A stretch of DNA of 12,087 bases from contig NZ_PEGG01000120.1 in assembly GCF_002737765.1 (NCBI RefSeq), positions 1-12,087 of the forward strand, in the 5' to 3' direction. Positions within the stretch are counted from its first letter, which is position 1; the number at the start of each line of letters is the position of its first letter. The notes beneath the pieces were generated by a model. The model was given only the letters and a program-made list of their open reading frames with translations, ran no database searches and was not told the DNA's origin. Source of the DNA: Caulobacter sp. B11. GTDB lineage: Bacteria > Pseudomonadota > Alphaproteobacteria > Caulobacterales > Caulobacteraceae. Below, piece by piece: positions 1 through 7,453 of the stretch. Position numbers and translations under genes: made by a program.

Positions 1-1068
1 GCGGAATTCTCGGGCGGCAAGCCGGTCTCGTCGATCAGCGACACCCATACCTTCACCAACGATTTCGGCGCGACGCTCGAGCATAGCGGCTTCGAGCGCC
101 TGACCTACGCCCAGTCGATGAAGTGGTACGGCAGCGACAAGCCCGACACCCGCAACCCGATCAAGATGCAGGACGTCTCCGAGCACTTCCGCGAGGGCGG
201 CTTTGGCCTGTTCGCCAAGATCCTCGGCGCCGATCCGAAGAACGCCATCTGGGCGATCCCGGCCCCGACCGGCGGCAACCGCGCCTTCTGCGACCGCATG
301 AACAGCTGGGCCCAGGGCGAAGGCCAGCCGGGCCTGGGTTACATCTTCTGGCGCGCCGCCGACGAACACGGCAATGAAGAGGGCGCCGCAGGCCCGATCG
401 CCAAGAACATTGGCGACGAGCGTTCGGCCGCCATCGCTGCTCAGCTGGGCCTGAAGACCGGCGACGCCGCCTTCTTCGTGGCCGGCGATCCGGCCGTGTT
501 CGCCAAGTTCGCCGGCCTGGCCCGCACCCGGGTCGGGGCCGAGCTGAAGCTGGTCGACGAGAACCAGTTCAAGTTCTGCTGGATCGTCGACTTCCCGATG
601 TTCGAGTGGAACGAGGACGAAAAGCGCGTCGACTTCTCGCACAACCCGTTCTCGATGCCGCAGGGCGGTTTGGAGGCCCTGGAAACCCAGGACCCGCTGA
701 CCATCCGCGCCTATCAGTACGACATCGTGTGCAACGGCTATGAGCTGTGCTCGGGCGCGATCCGGAACCACAAGCCCGAGATCATGCTCAAGGCCTTCGA
801 GACCGCCGGCTACGGCGCCGAGGTGGTCGAGGAGCAGTTCGGCGGCATGCTCAACGCCTTCCGCTATGGCGCCCCGCCGCACGGCGGTCTGGCCCCTGGC
901 ATCGACCGCATCGTCATGCTGCTGGCCGAGCAGGTCGCCATTCGCGAGGTCATCGCCTTCCCGCTGAACCAGCAGGGCCAGGACCTGCTGATGAACGCCC
1001 CGGCCGAGGCCCAGGAGCGTCAGTACAAGGAACTGCACATCCGCTCGGCCCCGCCGATCAAGATCTAG
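1..1068 (+). CDS. aspS: Aspartyl-tRNA synthetase, C-terminal part (5' end outside window)
   Basis: Charges tRNA-Asp (or tRNA-Asx) with aspartate in the cytoplasm. The frame is open from base 1 and gives 355 residues ending at TAG 1066-1068; the family is usually near 600 residues, so the N-terminal anticodon-binding domain and the start are missing. Residues from about 120 to 200 look like the GAD insertion typical of bacterial AspRS. The SHNPFSMP stretch (near 640-660) corresponds to the active-site HHPF-type motif. Class II motif 3 is visible as [14 protein letters not shown] (about 889-930), followed by the usual [16 protein letters not shown] tail. The gene ends 45 bp before a strong hairpin terminator. 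AspRS proteins are either strictly Asp-specific or also charge tRNA-Asn; this fragment lacks the anticodon domain that helps decide between them. Identification is firm. Confidence 0.97.
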   Translation, partial: AEFSGGKPVSSISDTHTFTNDFGATLEHSGFERLTYAQSMKWYGSDKPDTRNPIKMQDVSEHFREGGFGLFAKILGADPKNAIWAIPAPTGGNRAFCDRMNSWAQGEGQPGLGYIFWRAADEHGNEEGAAGPIAKNIGDERSAAIAAQLGLKTGDAAFFVAGDPAVFAKFAGLARTRVGAELKLVDENQFKFCWIVDFPMFEWNEDEKRVDFSHNPFSMPQGGLEALETQDPLTIRAYQYDIVCNGYELCSGAIRNHKPEIMLKAFETAGYGAEVVEEQFGGMLNAFRYGAPPHGGLAPGIDRIVMLLAEQVAIREVIAFPLNQQGQDLLMNAPAEAQERQYKELHIRSAPPIKI

Positions 1069-1112
1069 GCTCAGCCTGGTCGGGGGCCTCGCGGCCCCGC
1101 CGCGGACCTAAA

Positions 1113-1148
1113 AAAAGCCCTCCGATCCCGCTGGATCGGAGGGCTTTT
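1113..1148. terminator. Bidirectional intrinsic terminator between aspS and the pentapeptide gene
   Basis: A perfect 16-bp inverted repeat (arms 1113-1128 and 1133-1148) encloses a 4-nt CGCT loop. The outer arms are A-rich on the left and T-rich on the right, so a U-tract follows the hairpin in RNA from either strand. It lies between convergent genes, aspS (ends 1068) and the minus-strand pentapeptide gene (ends 1169), and can stop both. A second short GC hairpin, GGGGCC-TCGC-GGCCCC at about 1083-1098, lies between aspS and this terminator. Confidence 0.93.
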
Positions 1149-1168
1149 GTTTCGCGACGACCGCCGCC

Positions 1169-2113
1169 TTACTCTTTCGGCGGCTTGGGTGGGGCAGGCG
1201 GCTTGGGCGGGCGGGGCGCGGCCCAGGCGGTGGCCCTCTGGGCCTCGGCGGCGGCGGCGCGAGCGGCCTCGGCCCGGGCCCGGATCACATCGGCCTTGGC
1301 GCGGTTGAAATCGACCACCACCCGGATGTCGCGGCCGCGGCACGGCCGGACCACCAGCCCGCGGGGCAGGCGGGTGCCGGCGTCGCCGCAGGCCTCGTCG
1401 AGTTGATCCTGGTCCAGACCCAAGGCGCCCGACAGGTCGGCGCCGCCAAGCATGGCGCCGGGCAGCTCGACGCCGCGCAGATTGGCGCCGGTGAACACCG
1501 CGCCGCGCAGGGTGGCGCCGTTGAACTCGGCGCCGCGCATGTCGGCTCCGTCGAAGCGGCCGCCGCTCAGATTGGCGTTGTTGAACTCGGTGTTGCGGAA
1601 ATTGCCGCCCCGGCCATTGACCGAGGCCAGATTGGCGCCGTTCAGCTCGCTGGAGGACAGGTTGGCCTTGCTCAGATTGGCGCCCAGCAGATTGGCGCCA
1701 TGCAGCTCGGCCGACGACAGGTCCACCCGGGTCAGGTTGGCGCCCTGGAAGTTGGCGCCGCTGCTTTCAACGCCTGACAGATGGGCGTCGGTGAAATTGG
1801 CGTTGGTGAAATTGGCGCCGCGCATCTCGGCCCCCCGCAGGTCGGCGCGGGTCAGGTCGGCATTGGCGAAGTTGGAGCCGTAGAAGGCCGCGCCGCGCAG
1901 GTCCGAACCGATCAGGATGGCGTTGGCGAAATTAGCGCCGGTGAACTGGGCGCCGGTCAGCTTGCGGCCGGCCAGTTCGCACCGCACGCACATGCCGCCG
2001 AACGAGGTCAGCTTGGCCACGTCGCGCTCGTCATTGGGCGCGGCGTAGGCTTGGCTGAACAGACCGCTCAGGGCCAGGCTCAGAACAGCAATGGAAATGC
2101 CCAATCGGGACAT
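1169..2113 (-). CDS. Exported pentapeptide-repeat protein, long paralogue
   Basis: Encodes 314 residues. The start is ATG at 2113, because AAGGAGG lies 5 nt upstream (2119-2125) and because it opens a clean signal peptide (MSRLGISIAVLSLALSGLFS, then QAYA). The mature protein begins with a short cap carrying a CxxC pair (MCVRCELAG) and continues as about 40 pentapeptides of A(N/D)LxG type, expected to fold as a right-handed quadrilateral beta-helix. A C-terminal cap follows with two cysteines (ACGDAGTRLPRGL, then VRPC), then an Ala/Arg-rich helical stretch and a proline/lysine tail (PKPPAPPKPPKE). Cap and cysteines match the shorter neighbour at 2212-2700, so the two are probably tandem paralogues. 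The signal peptide suggests a periplasmic or surface role. The molecular function is unknown; I would not call it a gyrase-protecting Qnr-type protein, which is cytoplasmic. Confidence 0.9.
   Translation of the reverse strand: MSRLGISIAVLSLALSGLFSQAYAAPNDERDVAKLTSFGGMCVRCELAGRKLTGAQFTGANFANAILIGSDLRGAAFYGSNFANADLTRADLRGAEMRGANFTNANFTDAHLSGVESSGANFQGANLTRVDLSSAELHGANLLGANLSKANLSSSELNGANLASVNGRGGNFRNTEFNNANLSGGRFDGADMRGAEFNGATLRGAVFTGANLRGVELPGAMLGGADLSGALGLDQDQLDEACGDAGTRLPRGLVVRPCRGRDIRVVVDFNRAKADVIRARAEAARAAAAEAQRATAWAAPRPPKPPAPPKPPKE
1430..1965 (-). repeat. 15-nt periodic coding repeats of the pentapeptide helix
   Basis: The DNA shows a degenerate 15-base period: units such as TTGGCGCCG recur on the plus strand. 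This follows from the repeated A(N/D)LxG codons on the minus strand. The period keeps the opposite strand open and creates spurious Gly/Ala/Val-rich open frames there. The same, shorter pattern occurs at about 2300-2600. Confidence 0.7.
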
Positions 2114-2118
2114 TGGCG

Positions 2119-2125
2119 CCTCCTT
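2119..2125 (-). promoter_or_regulatory. Strong Shine-Dalgarno site fixing the start of the long pentapeptide gene
   Basis: Read on the minus strand this is AAGGAGG, 5 nt before ATG 2113. It overlaps the upstream extension of the frame to 2137 and therefore argues for the internal ATG as the true start. Confidence 0.8.
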
Positions 2126-2211
2126 CGGACCGAACACTACGCGGCCCTATGGACAAGGATTTGGGGTGCGAACGCCGCGGGCGCCACTTAAATCGCGGTA
2201 ATGACGGTAGT

Positions 2212-2700
2212 TTAACGACAGGCCGGCACGCTCAAGCCGCGCGGCAAACGCGTGGAGTCGTCACCGCAAGCACGGTTGAGTTGAGCCTGGGTGAGACCGG
2301 CGGCGCGATCCAGCTCGGCCCCCGAAAGGTTGAGGCCCATCAGGTTCGCGCCCCGAAACCGGGCGCCTTGCAGATAGGCCCCGACAAAGCTGGCGTTGGT
2401 CAGGTTGGCGCCGCTGAAGTCGCCGCCGCCGAAGACGCCGCCATAGGCGTTGACGTCCCGAAGGTCGGCGCCGGTGAAGCGCACCCGGTTCATCACCGAG
2501 AGGCTGAGGTCGGCCTGGCGCAGACGGGCCCCGGCCAGGTTTCGGCCGCGCAAGGTCAGGCCGGAAAGGTCGGCCTGGAACAGGTTGCAGCGGGGACAGT
2601 GGGCGCCGGCCCGAACCTGGGCGATCTGACCGGCGTTCTGGGCCAGGGCCGGCGACGAAAGGGCCAACAGGGCGAGGGCGAGGAGGGCGATCGGTTTCAT
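2212..2700 (-). CDS. Exported pentapeptide-repeat protein, short paralogue
   Basis: Encodes 162 residues starting at ATG 2700 with a signal peptide (MKPIALLALALLALSSPALA, cleavage before QNAG). A CxxC pair follows (AHCPRCNLFQADL), then about 15-18 pentapeptides (ADLSGLTLRGRNLAGARL and so on), then the cap LTQAQLNRACGDDSTRLPRG and LSVPACR. The cap is nearly the same as in the downstream gene at 1169-2113, but the Ala/Arg helix and Pro/Lys tail are missing. The gap to that gene is 98 bp. The gap to the upstream RNR-like gene is 69 bp, so cotranscription of all three is possible, although each gap could hold a promoter. Four conserved cysteines in an exported protein suggest two structural disulfides. 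Function unknown. Confidence 0.9.
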   Translation of the reverse strand: MKPIALLALALLALSSPALAQNAGQIAQVRAGAHCPRCNLFQADLSGLTLRGRNLAGARLRQADLSLSVMNRVRFTGADLRDVNAYGGVFGGGDFSGANLTNASFVGAYLQGARFRGANLMGLNLSGAELDRAAGLTQAQLNRACGDDSTRLPRGLSVPACR

Positions 2701-2769
2701 TCTGGCACGCGTCTTTCGAGAAGGGCGAGATTCACCCTTACCGCCGCAATCTTAAGGCCATGCGAACGA

Positions 2770-5469
2770 TCAGCCGGTCGTCTCGCTGCCGGAACGGTCG
2801 GCCTGGGCCCCGCAGCTGTCACAGACCGTCAGGCCGCCGCGCTGGCTCAGAGCCATGTCTCCGCAGGCCGGACAGATATCGGCGTCGCCGGCCCGAACGC
2901 GGGCCTCCTCGCTCTTGCGCCCGCCGAACGGCAGGAAGACCAGGTTGTCGGGGGCCGCGCCGCGCGAGAAGCCCTTGGAAATGAACTTGCTGGCCGGCAG
3001 CGGCGCGGCCTCGACGACGACCTCGGGGGCGTTGTCGCCGCGTCCCAGGCCGTCGGCGTGGAACTCGGCCGGATCGGCATTGGCCAAGTCGTCGCGGCCG
3101 AGATAGGACACGCCCAGTTCGCGGAAGACGTAGTCGAGGATCGAGGTGGCCGAGCGGATCGAGTCATTGCCGGTGACTGGCCCGGCCGGTTCGAACTTGG
3201 TGAACACGAAGGCGTCGACAAAGTCGTCCAGCGGCACGCCGTGCTGCAGGCCCAGAGACACGGCGATGGCGAAATTGTTCATCAGGCTGCGGAAAGCGGC
3301 GCCCTCCTTGTGCATGTCGATGAAGATCTCGCCGACTTCGCCGTCCTCGTACTCGCCGGTATGCAGATAGACCTTGTGACCGCCGACCGAAGCCTTCTGA
3401 ATATAGCCTTTGCGGCGATCCGGCAGCTTGCGGCGGGCCCGGTCGCGCTCGACGATCTTCTCGACGACCCGCTCGGTGACGATCGCTTCACGGGGCGCCT
3501 CGACGGGCTCCTCCGGGAGCTCAAGGCGGAAATCGGCGGGCGGGGCGGCGCGATGCAACCGCAGGGCGCGTATCCCGGTCCGCGCGGCGGCGGCCTGAAG
3601 CCGAACAGCGTCCACCGGCCGGGCGTCGAACGCCACGGGCAGGACCACGGGAACGGGAAGGCAGGCGAAGGTCTCGACGGCCGCGATCATGGCCATCTGG
3701 TCCGCCAGCATGGGGGCCTCGACCGACTGGAACACCGCACGGATTTCCGCCGTCAGATCCTGGCAATCAGCCAGCCCGCCCGCGCCCAGGGCGTGCTGCT
3801 CTGCGGCGCGGATTTCCTCGGGCGAGAAGCCCGCGAAGGCCAGGGTGTCGAAATCCGGCTGCAGCAGGGCCTGGGCCGGCGCGCCCAGCACGTCGCGAAG
3901 GAAGCCCGCGCCGATCACGGCGGGCGCGAAGGCCTTGCGAAGATCCGAGGTCGAGCGCAGCTCATCCTCAACGCGTTCGATCTCATGCGCTGTGAACCCG
4001 CGGGCCTGCAGCATGACGTGATCGATCGCCGGCGCATCGGCCAGGGAACCGTGGCCGAGCGCGTGGCGGCGGGCCGCGTCGATGTCGGAATCGCTTGCCG
4101 AAAGACAGAGGAAGGTCGCGGCGCTGAAGGTCGGCGTCAGCAGGCCGTCGGCCGTCTGGGTGCTCTCGACCGGCGCGGCGGCGCCGACCCAGCCCATGGC
4201 CCGGCCGCCGAGGCGCAGGGCGGCCTCGCGATCCTCGAAGGCGGCCACGAGACCGCAGGACCGCAGGCCCTGCCGCTTGGCCAGGTCGTGGGCCGTGGCC
4301 AGGGCCGCGGCGGCTTCCGCGGCCAGGGGCGAGCCCAGGGCGGCGGCGCGCCCACGGCGGTCGGCCAGGCCGCGCAGCACCATTTGACGGTCCTGGGCGA
4401 AGGCCGGGTCAACGCCGAGGGACGCGGCCGTCTCGGCGCTGGCGGCGAGGGCCGCGCCGACGGCCAGGGCCCAGAGGGCGGCGGCGGCGTCACGCCCTTC
4501 GGCGCTCGCCAGGCAAAGCCCCTGGGCCAGCAGCCAGTCGCCGACGCCCGCGAGCCCGATCATGGCCCGCGCGTCCTGTCGCTCGATGTCCAGCGCCGTG
4601 GTCCAGATGTGGATGGCGTCGGTGAAGCCCCGAACGTCAAAGGCGTCGCCGGACTGAAACGCCGAGGCGTCGATGGCGGCGCCGAACGCCGCGCCCAGCG
4701 ACAGGGCCTCGGCGTCCTGCGGGCTCAGGGCCAGGCTCAGGGCGCCGGTTTCCCAACCGACCTGAGCGGCGAAGCTGGCATGATCATCGCCCGCGCTGAC
4801 CGATTGCCGCGCGGCCGAGGCGACGAGCGCCTCCTGCAGCCCGGGGGCGTTGTCGCACCCCGGCGATCGCGGCGCGCCAGCCAAGGCGATGGCGTCCGAA
4901 ATCATCCGGTCATTCGCCCCCAGGTCCCGGGCGCGACGAGCCGCGCGGGCCAGGGCGCTGTTCTTGCGGGGGTCGGCGCAGGCCTTGGCGTCGCCGTGGC
5001 AGCGCAGCACCGCGTCGGCGACCTGGGTCAGGGCGGCGTCCAGCCGAGCGACAGCCTGGGCGGCGAGCTTCTGGCCGCGGTCACGAGACCGAAGCCCCTC
5101 GGCGGCCTGGCGAAATTCGATCTCGCCGATATCCGCCAGAGCCTGCAGCCCCGAGGGCGGGCGGGCAGGGGTGGCGACACCGGCCAGCATGCTGTTCAGC
5201 AGGGCGTCGCGGAAAGCGCAGGCCTCCGCCGCGTCGGTGAAGACGCCCTTGGCCAGTCCGCTCTGGGCGAGCTGTTCGGCATATCGAGCGGGTCCGCCGC
5301 CCAGGGGCGCCTGCGGATCAAGGGGCGCTCCCGCCCAGTCCAGCCAGGCCTCCAGGCGCGCGTCGGTCCAGCCGGACGGGGCCAGGACATCGATGACGGC
5401 GTTGCTGCGCTCGAGAGTCCTCCGGCTCATTCCCGCGGGCAGATCGGCATTTCCGGGAAGGGTGCGCAT
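2770..5469 (-). CDS. NrdJ-like protein with TSCPD domain, probable catalytically inactive class II ribonucleotide reductase paralogue
   Basis: Encodes 899 residues from ATG 5469; the frame is open to TTG 5532, but that falls inside the presumed operator. By eye it follows alphaproteobacterial NrdJ, with shortening. Residues about 277-360 ([20 protein letters not shown] and on) match the helical core after the ACNLAS motif. About 486-560 ([32 protein letters not shown]) match the segment before CGTM. About 600-660 ([28 protein letters not shown]) match the SHIRMMAAAQPFISG and LGLKANALYR region. Residues 682-800 are a well-kept TSCPD domain ([57 protein letters not shown]). The tail carries CPAC (about 865) and CDSC (about 881). 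The active-site motifs NPCSE, ACNL, PTGTI and CGTM are not recognisable, so I infer no reductase activity. Possible roles are regulation or partnership with a real reductase. The alignment is from memory. Confidence 0.85.
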   Translation of the reverse strand: MRTLPGNADLPAGMSRRTLERSNAVIDVLAPSGWTDARLEAWLDWAGAPLDPQAPLGGGPARYAEQLAQSGLAKGVFTDAAEACAFRDALLNSMLAGVATPARPPSGLQALADIGEIEFRQAAEGLRSRDRGQKLAAQAVARLDAALTQVADAVLRCHGDAKACADPRKNSALARAARRARDLGANDRMISDAIALAGAPRSPGCDNAPGLQEALVASAARQSVSAGDDHASFAAQVGWETGALSLALSPQDAEALSLGAAFGAAIDASAFQSGDAFDVRGFTDAIHIWTTALDIERQDARAMIGLAGVGDWLLAQGLCLASAEGRDAAAALWALAVGAALAASAETAASLGVDPAFAQDRQMVLRGLADRRGRAAALGSPLAAEAAAALATAHDLAKRQGLRSCGLVAAFEDREAALRLGGRAMGWVGAAAPVESTQTADGLLTPTFSAATFLCLSASDSDIDAARRHALGHGSLADAPAIDHVMLQARGFTAHEIERVEDELRSTSDLRKAFAPAVIGAGFLRDVLGAPAQALLQPDFDTLAFAGFSPEEIRAAEQHALGAGGLADCQDLTAEIRAVFQSVEAPMLADQMAMIAAVETFACLPVPVVLPVAFDARPVDAVRLQAAAARTGIRALRLHRAAPPADFRLELPEEPVEAPREAIVTERVVEKIVERDRARRKLPDRRKGYIQKASVGGHKVYLHTGEYEDGEVGEIFIDMHKEGAAFRSLMNNFAIAVSLGLQHGVPLDDFVDAFVFTKFEPAGPVTGNDSIRSATSILDYVFRELGVSYLGRDDLANADPAEFHADGLGRGDNAPEVVVEAAPLPASKFISKGFSRGAAPDNLVFLPFGGRKSEEARVRAGDADICPACGDMALSQRGGLTVCDSCGAQADRSGSETTG

Positions 5470-5505
5470 GAGCGATTCCAGGGCAAGACGCCACGAGGCC
5501 TTCAA

Positions 5506-5532
5506 TCTAGAGCGACGTCCATCGCCCTTCAA
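5506..5532 (-). promoter_or_regulatory. Candidate housekeeping promoter of the NrdJ-like gene
   Basis: On the minus strand TTGAAGG (5532-5526) and GCTCTAGA (5513-5506) are 12 nt apart, resembling the Caulobacter TTGACGS / GCTANAWC pattern with mismatches in the -10. It would start transcription near 5500, about 30 nt before ATG 5469. Its -35 overlaps the proximal NrdR-like box, as expected for a repressor site. Inferred by pattern only. Confidence 0.4.
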
Positions 5533-5576
5533 TAGATGTTGGGGTGCGAAGCGACGACATCCACAAGATGTTGAAA
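5529..5576 (-). promoter_or_regulatory. Tandem NrdR-box-like operator
   Basis: Two 16-mers read on the minus strand, TTTCAACATCTTGTGG (5576-5561) and CCCCAACATCTATTGA (5544-5529), share CAACATCT and are exactly 32 bp apart. Each matches 10 of 16 positions of the NrdR-box consensus ACACWATATATWGTGT as I recall it. Tandem boxes spaced by whole helical turns (31-32 bp) are the known arrangement for NrdR, the ATP-cone repressor of ribonucleotide reductase genes. They lie 60 bp upstream of the NrdJ-like start, which supports the identity of both. Confidence 0.6.
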
Positions 5577-5596
5577 TCTGACCTTCGGGCTCGTGC

Positions 5597-5625
5597 TGGA
5601 CGCTGCCGAGCGCGGGCCCTATAGT
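5597..5625 (+). promoter_or_regulatory. Candidate promoter for the NDUFA12-DUF2155 pair
   Basis: TGGACGC (5597-5603) matches 6 of 7 positions of the Caulobacter -35 TTGACGS. CCTATAGT (5618-5625) is a partial match to GCTANAWC, with a 14-nt spacer. Transcription would start near 5632, upstream of the likely starts at 5649 or 5688. It diverges from the NrdJ-like promoter. Confidence 0.4.
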
Positions 5626-5687
5626 CCGGCGGCTTGGCCGTGCGTCGCATGGCTCTGGACGTCCATGAATTTTCGGGTGCGAACGTA

Positions 5688-6083
5688 GTGCTGAAAGCGA
5701 TCTTTACCTGGTGGAACGGCGCGACCCTCGGGCAGCGTTTCCACATCAATCGTCGTGGCGTGTTTGTCGGCCAGGACGACTACGGCAATCGCTATTTCGA
5801 GGCCCGCGACGCCAGCGACAGCTACGATGCGCACAAGCGCCGTTGGGTCATCTATGACGGCTATGCCGAGGCGTCCAAGGTGCCGCCCGAATGGAGCGGC
5901 TGGCTGCACTATACCTTCGAAGAGCCGCCGACGATCGCGCCGTTGCCACGTCAGGCCTGGGAGAAGGATCACCATCCGAACCTGACCGGCACGGTCCATG
6001 CCTGGCGTCCCAAGGGCTCGATTTCGCGCGGCGGCCAGCGGGCCATCGCTTCCAGTGACTACAAGCCCTGGTCCCCCGAATAG
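5688..6083 (+). CDS. NADH:ubiquinone oxidoreductase accessory subunit, NDUFA12 family
   Basis: Homologue of mitochondrial complex I subunit NDUFA12 (17.2 kDa), found as an accessory subunit in alphaproteobacteria and acting at the cytoplasmic arm of membrane-bound complex I. From GTG 5688 it gives 131 residues beginning [18 protein letters not shown], where family members normally begin. Family hallmarks follow: [46 protein letters not shown] and the C-terminal DYKPWSPE. In-frame ATG 5649 and TTG 5634 would add 13 or 18 residues; none has a good ribosome site, so the start is uncertain. Its stop is 1 bp before the DUF2155 start, indicating coupled translation. The NDUFA12-DUF2155 pairing is common in this class, as far as I recall. 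Confidence 0.9.
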   Translation: MLKAIFTWWNGATLGQRFHINRRGVFVGQDDYGNRYFEARDASDSYDAHKRRWVIYDGYAEASKVPPEWSGWLHYTFEEPPTIAPLPRQAWEKDHHPNLTGTVHAWRPKGSISRGGQRAIASSDYKPWSPE

Positions 6084-6084
6084 T

Positions 6085-6782
6085 ATGACCGCGCGGCGCG
6101 AGACCTGGGCTAAGGCCGGACTGATCCTGGCGATCAGCGCGGCGGGCGCCGTCGGGGGTACAGCCCTCGCGCGCCAGACCGCGCCCCAGGCGCCGTCCAG
6201 CGCGACCCCGGCCCCGGCCCAGACCGCGCCCTTGGCCCCTATCCCCCGACCGGTCCAGCCTCAGCCGGGGCCGATCGCGGCCACGCCCCGGCCCGCCACG
6301 CCGGGCGTCACGGACGCCGTCGCGACGCCCGCCGAGGTCAAGCCCGAGCCGGTCAAGCCCGTCAAGGCGACGACGGCCAAGCCTGGCGCGCCAACCGCCG
6401 CCACGACAAGCCGGTCGAGGCCGTCAAGCGGGGCCGATCCGCCGTAGCCATCATGCAGGCTCTGGACAAGGTGACGACTGAGACGATGCGCTTCGAGGCG
6501 CCCGTCGGCCAGCCGATCCGCTACAAGACCCTGATCTTCACCGTTCGCGCCTGCGAAACCACGGCCGCTGACGAAGTGGCGCCGGATTCGGCGGCCTATA
6601 TGACGGTGGACACCCAGCCCAAGGCGCTCCCGGGGCGGGTCGCACCTCCGGGACGCCAGGTCTATAAGGGCTGGATGTACGCCAATTCGCCGGGTCTCAA
6701 TCCTCTGCAGCACCCGGTCTATGACGCCTGGCTGATCGCCTGCAAGACCTCGTCGCCGGTCGCTCCGGCCGCCAAGCGATAG
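6085..6782 (+). CDS. DUF2155 family exported protein, reading frame broken by a -1 shift
   Basis: Starts at ATG 6085, one base after the NDUFA12 stop. The first part has a signal peptide or membrane anchor ([18 protein letters not shown]) and a long Pro/Ala/Lys linker; this frame stops at 6447. The conserved domain is in another frame, readable from about 6408 ([18 protein letters not shown]) through [31 protein letters not shown] and the family end [13 protein letters not shown] to TAG 6780-6782. The change from frame 1 to frame 0 within about 6390-6420 needs one missing base; restored, the protein would be about 232 residues. No function is known for DUF2155. Because nearby genes show the same kind of indel, I treat this as probable sequence error. 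The 3' end overlaps aat by 64 bp on the opposite strand. Confidence 0.8.
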
Positions 6783-7372
6783 AAGTCCGCCGGCGCGGCC
6801 CAGGCCCGCGCCAATCGTCGGCGATAGTCGGCGCGGGTGATTTCCGTCGTGCCGAACTGTTCGAGATGCTCGGTGATGAACTGGGTGTCGAGCAGGCGAT
6901 AGTCCCCCGTCACAGCCGCGCCACCAGATGGATCAGCGCCACCTTGCTGGCGTCCCGCCGTCTCGAGAACATGCTCTCGCCAAAGAAGGCCGCGCCATGG
7001 GCGACGCCATACAGGCCGCCCACCAGCTCATCGCCCTGCCAGCACTCAACGCTGTGCGCCTGGCCCCGGGCGAACAGCTGTCCGTACAGCCGCTGGATGG
7101 GATTGTTTGATCCAGGTCTCCAGCCGCCCGGGCCGCGACTCGGCGCAGGCCTCGACCACGGCGTCGAAGGCGGTGTCGATCCGGACCTCGTAGGGATTGG
7201 CGCGGATCGTCCGCGCAAGCCGACGCGGGATGTGGACGCCGTCAAGCGGCAGCACGCCGCGACGTTCGGGATCGATCAGAAAGATGCTGTCGTCGGCGCG
7301 AGCGTCGGCCATCGGAAAGACGCCGCGCGCATAGCAGGCGATGAGATCATCGACCGTGAAGGCGTCATCCAT
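6719..7372 (-). CDS. aat: Leucyl/phenylalanyl-tRNA-protein transferase, two single-base frameshifts in this sequence
   Basis: Adds Leu or Phe from aminoacyl-tRNA to proteins with N-terminal Arg or Lys, marking them for ClpS/ClpAP degradation. ATG 7372 gives [20 protein letters not shown] and [17 protein letters not shown]. After ETWI the frame moves by an extra base in the TTT run at 7106-7108 (plus strand); correcting it gives [29 protein letters not shown] sequence and [21 protein letters not shown] second shift (one missing base near 6910-6916) leads to [19 protein letters not shown] and the usual ending VLQAISQAS. The shifts cancel, so the locus is 218 codons, about the family length (217 residues). 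It is the last gene of the aroQ-accB-accC-aat array. Confidence 0.88.
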
Positions 7373-7412
7373 GGATGTCGATCAGTCCTCGCCTGTGGCG
7401 GGGCCCGCCATT

Positions 7413-7444
7413 CGCCGTCCCCCGGATACGGTCCGGGGACGGCG
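7413..7444. other. Strong hairpin in the accC-aat gap
   Basis: Arms 7413-7426 and 7432-7444 pair over 13 bp with one bulged C (7423) around the loop TACGG. Next to it is the near-palindrome TGGCGGGGCCCGCCA (7396-7410). Neither strand has a T-run after the hairpin, so it is not a standard terminator. It could be an RNA processing or stability element, or a copy of a dispersed intergenic repeat. Confidence 0.5.
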
Positions 7445-7453
7445 TAGGAGCCT

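Noticed and set aside
1169..2113. Qnr-like gyrase protection or toxin-immunity role for the pentapeptide protein
   Set aside because: The protein has a clear signal peptide and cysteine caps, implying export, whereas gyrase-mimicking pentapeptide proteins act in the cytoplasm.
1403..2191. Plus-strand frames rich in GAxQ(I/V)GA repeats
   Set aside because: The periodicity mirrors the pentapeptide codons on the minus strand, which have a signal peptide, ribosome site and family cap. The plus frames have none of these.
2188..2215. CtrA-type site suggested by two TTAA motifs
   Set aside because: The TTAA motifs at 2188-2191 and 2212-2215 are 20 bp apart, not the 7 bp required for TTAA-N7-TTAA.
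5470..5532. Upstream TTG start extending the NrdJ-like protein by 21 residues
   Set aside because: The TTG lies inside the proximal NrdR-like box and candidate -35, has no ribosome site, and the extra residues have no family similarity.
2113..5535. Very long plus-strand open frame (1140 codons)
   Set aside because: It is antisense to two well-supported genes (the NrdJ-like and short pentapeptide proteins). Its Gly/Arg/Ala/Gln-rich composition shows no domain, and it results from GC-rich codon bias on the other strand.
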